DNA of 64,000 nucleotides from Rotaria sp. Silwood1 (GCA_905250075.1 CAJNOP010000013.1:3039871-3103870), one strand, 5' to 3'; positions 48,847 to 62,107 are shown, counted from the stretch's first letter. Numbers and translations: made by a program. The notes: generated by a model from the sequence alone, not told the origin.

Positions 48847-50734
48847 ATGAGCCAAATGAAACATTCAATTGATATACAGTGCGGTCTTCGTCAAGGACTA
48901 GTCAGTGATAAGGTTTCAACTTCGATGACACCATGTCCTTCGATTACGTCTTCACTAAAAGAAGAAAGTGACTTTTCACAACCTGTCTGTTCTAAAAAGG
49001 CTGACCATTTTCGCCAAGTGATACAAACATGTAGAGCATTATTACAAAAACAAGGTGTGCATTCTACTATGAGTATGACTGCAGCTGGATTCAATTATAC
49101 GGGCAACGGAGACACAGTCCATTGTGATACTTGTGAACTAGAAGTGTCGGAATGGACATTATATATGAAGCCATTTACTATTCATGCACAACGTAGCCCC
49201 AAATGTGCATTTGTTCGTTCTCTGATGCCCAATGGAATAGCTCCTGCACCATCAAAGATGAATCTACTTGCAACGACTTCAGCGTTAATGGATGATGAAA
49301 AGCCATCTAAACGTCAGAAAAATGAAGCTACAGAAGAAATTACTCAGCCATATAGACTCCTCAAAATTGACATACTTAAACAGATACGAAAACGAACTTT
49401 TTCAAATTGGCCACATAAAACTTCACCCTCAAGTAAACGAATGATTGAAGCTGGGCTTTTCAGTTGTAATGTTTGTGATCGTGTCATTTGTTTGTATTGT
49501 AATATCATTTGTCAATAATGGACACCGCATACTGATGACCCATGTGAAATACATAAAATACTTTCTCCTATATGCCCATATGTTATTGCGATGTTAAAGA
49601 ATCAACCAATATCATCAATTCATTTTGTTAATGAATAGCTAACGACAGATAACCCTATAGTGACGACAAATAATGATACATGGCAGAGTAATGAGATTCT
49701 TTATCCTGTTGCATGCCATACATAGTATATTGGAACCTCTAGCCGTCGTGGTTCTTTTCATGAATGGCCGAATGAAACTTTGCCATCTATTGATGATCTG
49801 GTCAGTGCTGGCTTTTTTTTATACTGGCACTCAAACTATTGTGACATGCTTTTATTGTAATGGATCATTACAGAATCTCGAAGCAAACGCTAATCCAATG
49901 ACTGAACATGCTCGATTGTTTCCATATTGTGCATTTGCTAAAGAGCTGTGTGACCTAGAGCTGTATCGAAACATTCAATGAGTCGAAGGTAGTATAGCTT
50001 ATTTGATAAACAAACACGAAAAAAATTGATAATTTTTTTTGTTCAAGGACACGACATTGATGACGATGAAGTCACTTTTTCATCTCATATTAGAAGTCGG
50101 CTCGATTTGTCTGTCTCAAAAAGCTTGATTGCTCGAGGCTTCCACTTATCAATCATCAAACGTTGCTATAAAGATCAATTCCAATTGAAACGTAAGATAG
50201 TTGTTTTCTTTCGTTCCTTGCAAAAAAAGTAAATGAAACTCTATTTGATTCCTATGTTAGATGATGATTTTGTCAGTGATTCTGATCTTCTAGTGGCTTG
50301 TATGATTCTTCAAAAACACATTGAACATATTAATGGAAAAAAAGAAAATATTATCATTCCGAATGTAAAAGTAAACCAGATTCATGAACGAGAACAAGCA
50401 AAGCTTCGTAGTTCAACTAATATATTATCGAGAACTCAGTCTCATAATCTTTTAGGAAACATGACTCATGAAATATCATTAACGAATTCTCGAAATAACA
50501 CCGTTGCTGAAATGACAACCTCATCACAGCATATCAGAAGAGCAATGAATGTGAACGATCAACAAGTTGCACCACAACCGTCATCAAGTCTTTGTACTGT
50601 ATGTTTGAAAGAAGAGAAGCGTCTTGTCTGCGTACCTTGTGGTCATTTAGTTATGTATTCTTTGTGGTCATTATCTTCAATTATGTCCGATATGTAAAAG
50701 AAATGTTGAAGCTGTCATTCGCAAATATATATGA
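48847..50734 (+). pseudogene. Decayed IAP copy D (inverted relative of gene B)
   Basis: The first 224 codons are open and closely follow gene B through BIR1 into BIR2. Then come TAA (49516-49518, in IICQ-stop-WTP), TAG (49636-49638) and TAG (49723-49725). A frameshift sits at the T-run in BIR3 (about 49813), and a TGA ends exon 1 (49979-49981). Introns 1 and 2 keep GT-AG ends. Intron 3 is absent: exon 3 runs into exon 4 at HEREQA. The RING starts CTVCLKEE...PCGHLV, then a one-base loss shifts the frame; the remaining CILCGH / CPIC codons continue in the next frame to 50734. The copy lies on the opposite strand from the other IAPs. It is a duplicated-and-dying gene; a truncated two-BIR product is possible but would lack BIR3 and RING. 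Confidence 0.93.
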
Positions 50735-53226
50735 ATATGAACAATTACTTAGACCTCTAAAAGAAACAGAAATAGTTTTACATCGAAATAAAATTAAAAT
50801 TTGAAAATTCTTTCACTGAACGTAAATAGAACACCAAAAAATCACAGCAATATGATAACTTTTATCCGAAATAGATCACTCATGCTAAAATATAAACTAA
50901 TTGGAACTCGTTGGGTTGATCTCAGACGCGGCTGAGTCCAGGTTTGGCTCTGAAAATTTTGGACCTGATGAACTCTTACGCCAGAACTCATCATTCAGTT
51001 TCAAGCAAGTAGAATTATCCTTTATGTTTGATGAAAATACGCTTACTTTATGAAGGCTAATAACACAAATATTTTCTAGATTTTTCTCTAGTTGCTTTGA
51101 AACTTCAAAAACATTGAATGAATATTTTTGTCTTGAATCAATTTTGTTTAACATGATTCTTTTTATTTTTTAAGTATTTACAAATGACTATTTTTACATA
51201 CAAATAGCTATTTAAAGATTACTGTTTTTTTTCATGAGTAATAAACTTATAATGAAACGATAATATTAATAGAATAATACTTATGATTATTCAATACAAA
51301 CAAATGATTTTTAATCCATAAAAAAAAACTCAAAAAAATCTTATTTGTTTTTTAAGCATTCCTAAAGAAGGTGTCTCTTACCAGCATTTAGAAATTCGAA
51401 AGAAAGATTTTTAATTGGTTTTGAACTTTTCATTTGATTATAAGAGAATTGTTTCGTATTCCATTATGCCACTACCGAAAAATAAATCGCTTTCTTTGAA
51501 AAATGTAGGTATGCATAGAAAAAAAAACTTCGGATAGAAATTTTATGGTCCCAAGACTTGTCTACATAATGTACTGTTGAGTTTTCAAGAATACTTCCTC
51601 AATGCAGAGCTTTTTTGAATTGAAATGAATGAAATGACAGTCGATTATTCAAGATATCTGGAATAACTTATCATATATGTAATGTAGAAAAATTAGCTGC
51701 AGGAAAGTTCATTATTCTGAGATACACATATCTTAATTTTGTGAAGACACATTCTTAATAAATGATTTAGCTCATACAGCTTCGCTTCTTGTCTGAGTAT
51801 TCAAAAGTTCATTTTTATCAATCTGTGTATCTCCATAAACATTTCGATAATAGTTGAAATAATATTTGTTTATACATATAGAAGTAAAAAGAGTGGCAAA
51901 TGCCCGAGTGTTATACAATCTAGTGGTTTTTTGTTCGCTGAACTTTATGTGCTATTTATCATTAATATATCAAGTGATACAATGAAATTTGCACCTTCTC
52001 AGTATATATAAATTATCAATAAAAAAAAACAAAGAAGAGAATTCAATTTCAGTTACACCATAAATACGCAGACGAATACCAACAAAGACTCAAATTCCAG
52101 ACTGACTTCGAATTATTTAATGTATGATGAAAGCTACTTGTTTGTTTTGAGAATACAAATTCCTTCACGTTTATTTTTCTATTGTACACTTGTAAAACTT
52201 GGTTTTTAAAGAATAATGATGAATAAAAAAAAGGTTTACATATTCAGCTAAAAATACGAATGAATGATTTTTTTTTCTCTTATCATTTTTTATACTTTAA
52301 TATTGACTTTAACCATGCAGATAAAGTATTATTTTTCAATTGTAAATACTCTCGATAGTATTCTATAATTAGTAATATATAAGAGTATAAACAATAAAAG
52401 AAAAGGAATAACAACATTTTTTTATATCATTTTCTTGTGTTCTAAAACAAACCAGAAAAAAAAAGAATAATGTGTTGGCTACGGCTTCATTTAATGTACA
52501 TCGAAGAAAGCAGATAATGAATGATAACATGTATGAAAATAACTATTATCATTTGACTTATAAATCGGTGCTTCATTTTCTTTTTTTGTTTCTTTCGAAA
52601 CATACAGACTCTTATCCAATCTCTGTTCTTATTTATTTTATTTTCCAAGAGTATGAATCTCGAAATATCAAAAAGCATAATGTTTAATATTGCTGTATGT
52701 GTTAAAGGGCAGTATTATTTTTATTATTTATAATCATAGTTCACTATGAAAGGTGAAAAAGGCCGTACAGTACATAGTTATTTTTTCTCTTGAATATTTG
52801 GTCATCTCGTTATTTGCAGCCGACAAAACCTGAATATATTTCTATGATATTTTCTCTTGCGTCTTTGAATAATTGCACATAGATACATCAGACAGATTCT
52901 CCCTTACATATGATAAGATTAAACTAGAATAGACATATTTTGCATAGGAGATTTGCTATTTCATACTTAAAATTTTTTTTCCTCCAGACAAAAATATTAA
53001 GTACCTCTGTATTACATTTGTTTGTTTCATAACTATTTTTATTTTAGTATTATAAACATATTCTCTTTCTATAAAACATTAAAAAATTTTGATTCTTTTT
53101 AAAATTCAATGTCCATTGACATAGAATTATTTCCGTAATGAATATAGATTTAATTATATCTATAAAATTTTTTCAACAACAACAGCATTATAGCAGTTGT
53201 GTATCTCTAATGATTAGAAAAGTGTA
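50735..53226. other. Intergenic region, one possible small ORF
   Basis: AT-rich, with no recognised repeat family. The only frame worth noting is minus 50897-51154. The right end should contain the promoter of the TGF-beta-like gene. Confidence 0.55.
50897..51154 (-). CDS. Hypothetical 85-aa ORF
   Basis: An ATG-started frame with a helical N-terminal half (VFEVSKQLEKNLENICVISL) and a Ser/Asn/Pro-rich C-terminal half. No family recognised and no neighbouring exons found. It lies just downstream of decayed IAP copy D, in antisense orientation. It may be spurious. Confidence 0.25.
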   Translation of the reverse strand: MLNKIDSRQKYSFNVFEVSKQLEKNLENICVISLHKVSVFSSNIKDNSTCLKLNDEFWRKSSSGPKFSEPNLDSAASEINPTSSN

Positions 53227-54329
53227 ATGTTTCAAGCATCTTTATTATCAAATTTTGTTAATATTATTTATAAAACAAAAATTTCTTGGGAGTTTATTTT
53301 ATTTATTTTATTTATTTTAAAATTTTCTTCTACTTATTCTGATTCAATAACAACATTATCATCGTCAACTTATCATCATTTTGAATTTCTATCAAATAAT
53401 TCTTATCGTAATTTTTTTCTAAGACAATATTTTATTGATTTACTGAATATTTCTCATTCATCACTTATTCAATCAATGATTATAAATCATCATTTAACAA
53501 CGAAAGTAGAACAAAGTTCGTATCCTAAAAATTATTTTTTTTTGTCTGAAAACTTTTACTTTCTTTTTTTGTTAAAGATCGAAAACGTAGATCTATAACT
53601 AATAAACCTTTATCTTTAACTCCAACATTTACATTACATTCAACAAACTGTTTAATAATAAATAATAATCAAGTTCAATTATCATTTCAATGGTCTCATT
53701 CAATAGGATCCTTATCGTCTGTTGAACTTATTTATCATATTGAATTAAAAAAATCTTCAATACCTATACATATTTCAATAAAACAAGCACATACATTTAT
53801 TGAATTATTTTCAATCGATACATATTTAGAAATTGATTCTATTCGAGATTTTTATGTTCGTAATATATATGATTATCTTTTACAAATAAATAATCAAAAT
53901 TTAATTATTGAAACAATTATTAATAATCAAACATGTCAAACATCACATACATATATAATAATATCATCATTAAAATTTAATCAATTATCTTCATATGATC
54001 TTCAACAAACAACCATGTGTAGAATAAAAACAATTCAAATTAAATTTGAAGAACTCGGTTTAGCTTATTTAATAATTAGACCAAAAGAATATACATTTAC
54101 TTATTGTGATGATTCATGTACAAATTTGACTCTTCAACAACAATTACAACGGTCATCAATTTATGCATTAATACAATCAATGATTGGTAAAAAATTTTCT
54201 AATATTCCTCAACGAAATTGTGTGCCATCACAATTTTCTGATGATAATTTTCTTCTTCGACAAACCGATGGATCTATGGAAATTTATCCAATTAAAGATG
54301 TTATTGTGAAACAATGTGCTTGTCTGTGA
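53227..54329 (+). CDS. Divergent TGF-beta/BMP-family ligand
   Basis: Two exons, 53227-53515 and 53578-54329 (346 aa), joined by a 62-bp intron. A hydrophobic signal segment lies at about 20-38 (FILFILFILKF). A prodomain-like helix LRQYFIDLLNIS follows, then RKRR at 98-101. The C-terminal ~103 residues form a recognisable cystine-knot domain. It has C244, IKFEELG...LIIRPKEY, Y272-C273-x3-C277, the helix YALIQSMI, NC311VPSQF, a hairpin, and the terminal C343-A-C345-L. Family members are secreted dimers that signal through Ser/Thr kinase receptors. Three oddities occur. Only one cysteine stands where the family has CC, so the inter-chain disulfide residue is missing. The CxGxC motif is CDDSC. 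No furin-type site lies next to the knot domain; RKRR is about 140 residues upstream. The intron donor (GTTCGT) is weak but is the one that keeps the frame. Confidence 0.85.
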
Positions 54330-55633
54330 TGTTATTGTTTGTTTTATTAGAAAAAAAAAGAGAAAATCAAGACATCAAATGATTTTATCAGCTACAATAT
54401 GAAGTGTATCAGACAAAAACAAAACTATGAATGAATCAAAGTCGAAATGGATACAAATTGATCATTAGACATAATGGTTTATTGACAAAAAAAATTGACT
54501 GTATTTCAAAAAGGAGCACTATGCAATTCAATCTGTTTTTTTCTGCAATGCGCATAATTAAAACATACTTCTTCGGTTCGACATATTGAAACTTTGTAAA
54601 CTTTTATTCTCTATTTATTAAACCACTAACATCTGTAAGTGGTATGATTTTGAAATTTTAGTTTAGCTTATATTTAACAAAAGAAACTATGTGCATATAT
54701 TAAATCATCAGTAGTAATTACAAAAAAGAAAGAATAATGAAATGAATATATATATAAGTGAAAAATAATAACAGAAAAATGTCATGACGAGAAAAGAACG
54801 TCTATATTAGTAAGAAATTAATGCAAAGAATGGGAAAAATAGGTCATGTATATATTTGAAAAATATTAGGAAAAAACCTAATATAGAATGCACTCCATAG
54901 CATGGAGAAAACTATGAAGCGGAATAAATTATGTATTTTCCAATGATATAAATGACTTCGAGATTTTTAACAATGCTAAAGATGCGAAAAACAAGATTAT
55001 TCAAAATATAAATCTATGGTTTCCCAGAACACTATTATTAAATTTAGTGATCCAAAAATCCATAAAAATACTTAACTTTAAAACATTACAGATATTATAC
55101 ATAATTTCTAAAGTCTCTTCGGACATGAGAATATGATTAGAAAGATGAAAGACAATCCAAGAAATTCAGTTTACGTTAGAAATTATTTTTTGTTTTGAAT
55201 GTATTTATATATCTGTTTATTTGACACTATAATTCGATTCGAGATAATATATTTGTGAGAAATCATTTACCTAAAATAAATTGAAAAAAAATGTGGTCTT
55301 TTATTATGGTTCTTACAATGGTGAGTTTACTGCATTAGCAATTTGAGAGTCTCAACTAATTGATTTTATTATTAGTTAAATATAGCAACAAACAACAGGC
55401 ATAGGTCACTATCAATTGTATTATTTTTCTTTGATTTCAACAAAACAATTTAAGTTAAATATTCTCTTCAGTTTTCATTCTTTGTCTACAGCTGTGTTCA
55501 AATATTTAATAACAAATGTTTGATTTTAAATGCATCATTTTTCTTCTCTCCTAATAAAAAGACATATTACATATATTTAAACAAAGAGAAAAAAAGATAT
55601 CTAATGTTTTATAATTCATAAAAGTCTTTTTAT
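54330..55633. other. Convergent 3' intergenic region
   Basis: Between the ends of the TGF-beta-like gene (+) and the glutamate receptor (-). AT-rich, with polyadenylation-like AATAAA words near 55554 (minus sense) and no exon or repeat recognised. Confidence 0.55.
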
Positions 55634-58600
55634 TTAAACTTCACTAGAACCTTGTACATAATCCCAATCGACATTTAAATGATCTCGTTTAAAAAATAAT
55701 TTAAATTTATCAATACTATCTGTATCTCGTTCTAATTGCCATAATAATTGACATGAACAAACAGGTTTTGAATATGTTAATGTTGTTGCTGTCGAATTTA
55801 TTTCTATACATTCATTTGTTGATTCACTTGATGATTCATTTTCAACATCAACAATTTTCATTGATGATTTTAAATCATTATTTGTATTTGAATGATGTTT
55901 TTTTCTTGTACTTTTATGAGTTTGTTTTATTAAATCACTTTTATTATTATTCGATTGATTTGTTGTATAGATACAATCAGGTGAATGAGTTTGAATAATA
56001 GTTGATTTATCATTTGTTTCTAATTCAATATTAATATTTGGAGGATCTAAAGAAGTTATTGATACATTAGGTAAACCTATTCCTAATGCTGCCGGTATAT
56101 TATCTAATGTTTTTTGACTTAAGATTCTTGTACGATATGGTAAATCATCAGCACTAAATGCAGGTAATGGTGCTTGTGGTGAACCGGATAAACGTCGATG
56201 ATGATGATGATACATCCATTGATCTGGATAAGCTGATAATGAACTTGATGGACGCCGATCACTACCAAGTAAATCATTTGTACGTAATGATGATGCTGCT
56301 GAATTAACAAATTCAGCTTTTAAACGTAATGTATTACCAAAACGAATACGATGTAAAACTGAACGACGAAATAATGATGAACCTTCACTATAACGATAAG
56401 ATGATATATCACTTTTTGATGTTGTTGATGAACCAAAATGACAGCGAATATCTTTATTTGTTGCAAATGCACTAAAATAAAAACGAATTCTTTCCATTTT
56501 CTTTTGCTTTTTTCTTTATATGAAAAAATTATTTACCTTCGATGATTTTTTTCTGGTTTAAATATAATTAAATAAAGTTTAGGAAAAAATAAAAATATAA
56601 GTATAACATATGCACTTGCATTTGTTGCAACACATAATGAAAATACTTTCATATCAATAGCAAAATAAACAGCAGCAAATGCTAACCATATAACACATGT
56701 TGTATACATTGAAAAACCAATAAATTTTGCTTCTATTCAAAAGTAAAAAACAAATAGCAACATAAAACAATATTGATTTTATGGATATTTTTATTTACCA
56801 TTAAAATTTTCAGGTAAATTTCTTGTTTTAATCTAAATCAAAGTTCAAGAAACAGAAACAAAACAACAACAAAGGAAACTTACTGCATAAAGTGTACATA
56901 GAAAAACGAGTAGACCATCAAAACCAAGTGGAGCGGCAATACCTTGCAGTGATTTTTGACCTAATAATCACATTTATATGAGAATGTATTTGTTTTTAAC
57001 GAGGCAACATTTTCAATTGATCAATCGGTTTTGTTTTAATGAAAACTAGTAGACTATAGGTTAGTTGACTATGCCGACTCTGAATATGACCATGTTAGAA
57101 AACCGATTGGTTTAGAAAATACAGTAGTTTTAATTCATACGACAGATACAGGTACATAGAAGATGCACACGAGTAGTTTAGACACGAAATAACGAAAATC
57201 TAATTTTTAGTTAAAAAGATGATTACAAAAGAAAGGAAATAAAAAAAAAATAAACATGAATGGATAAACATTTCGACGTGTTTAAAAACGTCTAGAAAAT
57301 GCAGTTTGAGATACATTCTCATTTTTTGTTTAAAAAACACATTATCAAAACTCATCTTGCATCGTAATTCAACCATGGCACGTCAATCATGATACATGCT
57401 CTTTATCAGTCAAAATCTTCTTCCTTCATGTACACATATGTTCTGTCTAAGAGAGACTGAAGTTACGAAAGAAAGTCTTCTCGATTGAAATAAAGATAGT
57501 TGTTCGAGAATAAATCAAAAGACTTATGCTTGAGTTATTTATTCAAAACTAATATTTATAAAAAAAGACAATCTTACATGTTAATAATAAACGTCCACCA
57601 GTTTCGATCAATACTGCTTTCGGCGGATCTCTGTACACAGTAACAGCTAAATAGAAAAAAACATACATAAAAAAAAACCTGTTATCCCAATTCCTTCGAT
57701 ATTAAAATGTGAAACACAGTATAGCTACTCTTGCTCATCATACAGGCAGATTGTTTTTATTTAATCTATTTTAGGACATATCTCTTCACTATTATTGTAC
57801 TTAATCTTCTAGAAAAACAATAAAAAAGTAGTGCATATTTTATAGAAGAGACATTATTGAAACAAGATTTAACGTGTGTCATGCTGTGTGATCGGATCCA
57901 AATTTTTATCAATGTACTTCAACAGTCTCTTCAGATTATGTTTCACAAAAAAAAAACAAGATAAAATTTCATTTTATTTCAATAACTTACCAACGATGGT
58001 AACTTCCGTAACAAGTATAAAACAAGCAATAGCAAGTTGATGTCTAGCACTCATAAATTTTAATCGTCTTGTTATAATTTTCTTTTTACTTCTTGCTAAA
58101 ATTCTTGCTATTCGATTTGTTTTTGTAACTAATGATCCATATATCATTGAAAATGATATACCTGGTAATAAACGTGTTAAAACACAAATAATAAATGATG
58201 GTTTTTGTAAAATAACAAATGCTGTTAAATGACAAAATAATATTCCCATTAAAATTAAATAACTTAATTCACGTGTTGTTGATTTAACAACCGGTGTAGC
58301 ATTAAAACGTACGAATATGTAAACAACAAAAAAACTTATTAGAATACCAATACCAGCAACAAAACATATTATAATTGATAATGGATGACGAAAATTTATT
58401 GTTGTTATCGGTAATAAACCACAAGCTAGAGCGAAAAAGAAAACAACTTCAATACATACACAGATTGGGAAGAGGGTCGCTCATCGAATGACATTCGCTA
58501 TGAATTACTCATCATCAAAGGTCATTTTTCAGCCTTCTCTACGATTCCTTAAGGTTCAACAGTATTTTTAATAAACTGCTTCGAATTAATGTGAAATAGT

Positions 58601-61600
58601 TTCAATTTAAATAATAATAATAATAACCTGTTTGATTAGCATTAGGTGAAAATCCAGTCGGACACGTAAAACATGTTGTATCATCAAGTACAATAGCATT
58701 ATCACAATAATGGCATTTCCAACAGCAACGTTCTTCATCAGTATATTTCTATAAGACATAAATAGTAGAATAATAAAAACAAAAAAAGAAACACCAATAA
58801 AATACTAACTTTAATATGACCTATTGGACAAGCATCACTACAAAATCGACGAATATTTATTTGATTTGAGGAACGTTGATCAGCAAAATAACGTATTGAT
58901 GATATATTTAAATTTAATTTACCAGTACTCCATGTTCCAACTTGAACATAATGTAGAGGATGTTCCAAATTATTTCCATTAATTTGTAAATTTAATATAT
59001 CATATCTTAAAATAAATTAAAACAACATTATAAAATTTAAAAAAAGATTCTCAAAATATACCTTCCAGGACCATCACCATTTTCATCAAAAAATACTTCT
59101 TCACCTAAAGAAACGATTTTCAATAATTAATTGTTTTTTTTTTGTTTGATTTTTTTTTACCAGTTATGCCAGTAAATCGACTACTTTTTAAAAATTGCAT
59201 TAATAATGATGTATTCATACGAGCCATTTCTATACATAAACCTTTTGTTCCATTACAAATCTATATTTTATATTTCAATAAATAAATATCAAATAATATG
59301 TTATTTTAAATTACTTGTTTATGCATTTTATCTAGACCATGTACAACAGCTAATATTGAATTAATAACAAATGCAAGTTTTGGATCTTCATTATAAGGTA
59401 CTTTAGCAAGACTTTCATTTTCTGGACGACATGGTCGAGAATATTTATTTATTCGATTTATATAAGGATTATTAGAATTATAACTATTTAATGAACAAGA
59501 AAATTTTTGTTGCCAATATTCACGAAACCATACATTTCGTGTATTATTATATACATGTAATTGACGAAAATATTGTTCAAAACCAGGTACACGTAATGAA
59601 CGAGCTTTGATCTATGTAGATATAAAAAAAAAGTAACAAATGAAACATTAAAAGAGATTTGGAAAAATTACACATTTTTATCCTACAAAAAAATGACATT
59701 GAAACTTTTTCAGAAATTTTATCATATCTTAATTGGATTAATAAAAATTTATCGTGTGTCATATATCTGCTCTTGTGACAAGTATATGATTAGTGAATAA
59801 AGCTCATCGGATCCTCGACCTTCTGTCCAAAGCTGCAGCTAGTGTTAATTGTAGAATGAATTTGGCGCTAAGCAACGCACTATATCGCAATGTAGAAGTA
59901 TACTTCCTTCTGTACCACAATATTAATCTCATTAGACAAAAAAAAAATGTTCATTCTTACTGTAATAGCACCCAAGGCAACGCTCTCTGTATTATTTGGT
60001 ATTACGTTGAGACGATCAGCCCAAGCATCACTAAAAATCAGAAGCGAGAGAAAAAAAAAATAGAACAATTTGATTATTATATTTACCTTCCAAGAATAAT
60101 AAATCGTTGGGTATAATTTAATTCTTTAACTGCTTGTAATAATGCTCGTATAGTATGATCAAGACAAAAGCATATGAGTACTTGAACACGTGGAGCTCGA
60201 ATAACAAGTTGTCTAATTAAATGAGTAGCCACTGTTATATTTGCACCAATTGGCTATGAAATAAAATCAAAAATATGATAAATATTGGAAAAAAAAATAA
60301 AAGAAATCATCTCATTTACCATTGTAAAATCTGCACCAATACATGCATCTTTTTTAAGTAAACGACGAATTGCTTCAACACCACCACGACCATAATCACC
60401 TAATTATATTTTAATGATTTAATTTAAAAAAAGAACATATTTCTTTTATTAAATTTACCTTCAGTACCAATTGTTGCAACATAAGTCCATTTAAATTGTC
60501 GAATAATATCTACAATAGCTTGTGCTTGTTGTGTATCTGATGCAATAACTCGTGTAAAATATTTAAATTTTTCTTTATCACTTAATTGTTTAGCTGTAGC
60601 TGAATATCCAATTTGTGGCATTTCAAATAATTGTAAAATATTATGTGTTTGCATTGTTATTGAACTATCACCTGGTCCAATAATAGCAGCTAATCGAGAT
60701 CGACCACCATTACCAGTCATTGTTGAATCACTAGTAGTTAATACTGAATGTCCAATAAATTCAATTGTTTGTTCAAGTGCAACAGGTGCATACCAACATG
60801 AATCACGTATTTGATAACCTATAGTTATATTTGGTAATATAGATTGATTTGCATTGACTATGAAAAATAATAATCATGATTGTTAGTTTAAAGAAAAAAA
60901 TTCTCTTTTTTTTTTTGACTTTACTTTGATCGAGAATCCAAAAAGTACCTTCGACACGATGTATACCATAATCTTCACGGATGTCACCACTAAACAAAAA
61001 AATAGATATTTTTATATTTCGAGTGTTTAAAAACTTATTATGTACCATTCTCGTAATCGACCACCTCCATGTGATAGAGGAGGATGATGTAAAGAAAAAA
61101 AAGCGCCAATAACAATGTCAACTTCAGTTGCAGGTGAAACAGCTAAAAATATATAAATTATGATTTAAGATATATGACTGAATATGTCATAGAAATAAAA
61201 GTACCCAGTTCTCTAAACTTTGGTCGAAAAATAAAAATATCGAAAAATTCGAAAGTGAAAAATTAGCATTGAAGAACTGTATCCACACTAGAGTTCATCA
61301 ATTTCAAAAGTTTCCGATTCGATTAATCAATTGTTTTGCAGATTTTAATACTAAAATTTAACTCACTTCAAAGGAAAAACATGCTGAAGTCTTTGTCAAA
61401 ATTTTTATTTTTGTCTAATGTTGAGATTAAAAGTTACCCTTAAGTTAAGTATTACTATCCATGTGGAAATTTATACATCTTAGCTCACGTAAAATAGTTC
61501 GAATTTTGTGTCGGTAAATGTTTTAAAACGTTTTCAGATACTTAGAGATGCTATTTTGGGTGAAAAATGTTCCAAAGCGCTTGAATTTCTTACTGTAAGT

Positions 61601-62107
61601 AGTTTATTCTAGTTAAATGACTTGTAATCACTAACAAATACGACTTATCAGTATTTATCTGAGCTTTACGTCTATTTTATGGCACACAAACAATTTGAAA
61701 AATAGTCCACAATGAGGAAATTTTTTTAACATGAACATAAAATAATGCCATTTTCTTTTGTGTTCGACTAACATTAAATTTATATGTATTGCTATAGATC
61801 TTAACTACTTATTATTTTCACTGAAACATGTATCATTGTTCGAACGAAAACTATATCTCTTAACTTCATGTATTGAATTATCTCAAAGTTTACTCTCAAA
61901 AACAAAAAGAAAATATTTAAATCCTGTCAAATGTTTTTCAATACCTGATAGACGATTAAAATAACACATAACAATATGAGTATGTGGGAACATAGGAAAT
62001 AGCCATGCAATAATGAGAATATGGGTCAAAAAATGATTTGTTACGAAATGAGACAATTTAGAAAATTGCTTGAACATGGAGATAATAACAAGAAATAATA
62101 ATAGCAA
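55634..62107 (-). CDS. Metabotropic glutamate receptor, group I-like
   Basis: Eighteen exons, phases all agree (1148 aa): 61945-62107 (tentative signal exon), 61046-61142, 60925-60989, 60459-60857, 60320-60399, 60087-60253, 59961-60030, 59315-59611, 59161-59260, 59062-59104, 58810-59005, 58628-58748, 57991-58425, 57578-57646, 56884-56960, 56799-56832, 56537-56732 and 55634-56471. A Venus-flytrap domain is followed by a Cys-rich domain (about 535-600), seven membrane segments (about 600-855) and a 279-residue tail. Residues matching the glutamate site of mGluR1 are all present: Y94, R98, S174, T196, D216, Y244, D325, R330 and K425. TKTNRIARILARSKKKI and NEAKFIGFSMYTTC are mGluR signatures; SKKKI and RFMSA-like residues point to group I (Gq-coupled). 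The tail is Ser/Asn-rich and ends SSEV, a class-I PDZ-ligand pattern. The first exon was chosen for its hydrophobic run and matching phase; numbering depends on it. Confidence 0.95.

Noticed and set aside
56130-56190. PLPAF in the receptor tail considered as a Homer-binding motif
   Set aside because: The Homer EVH1 ligand is PPxxF; the first proline pair is not present here.
59793-60116. Plus-strand frame of 107 codons
   Set aside because: Antisense shadow over glutamate receptor exons 6-7 and introns; no motif.
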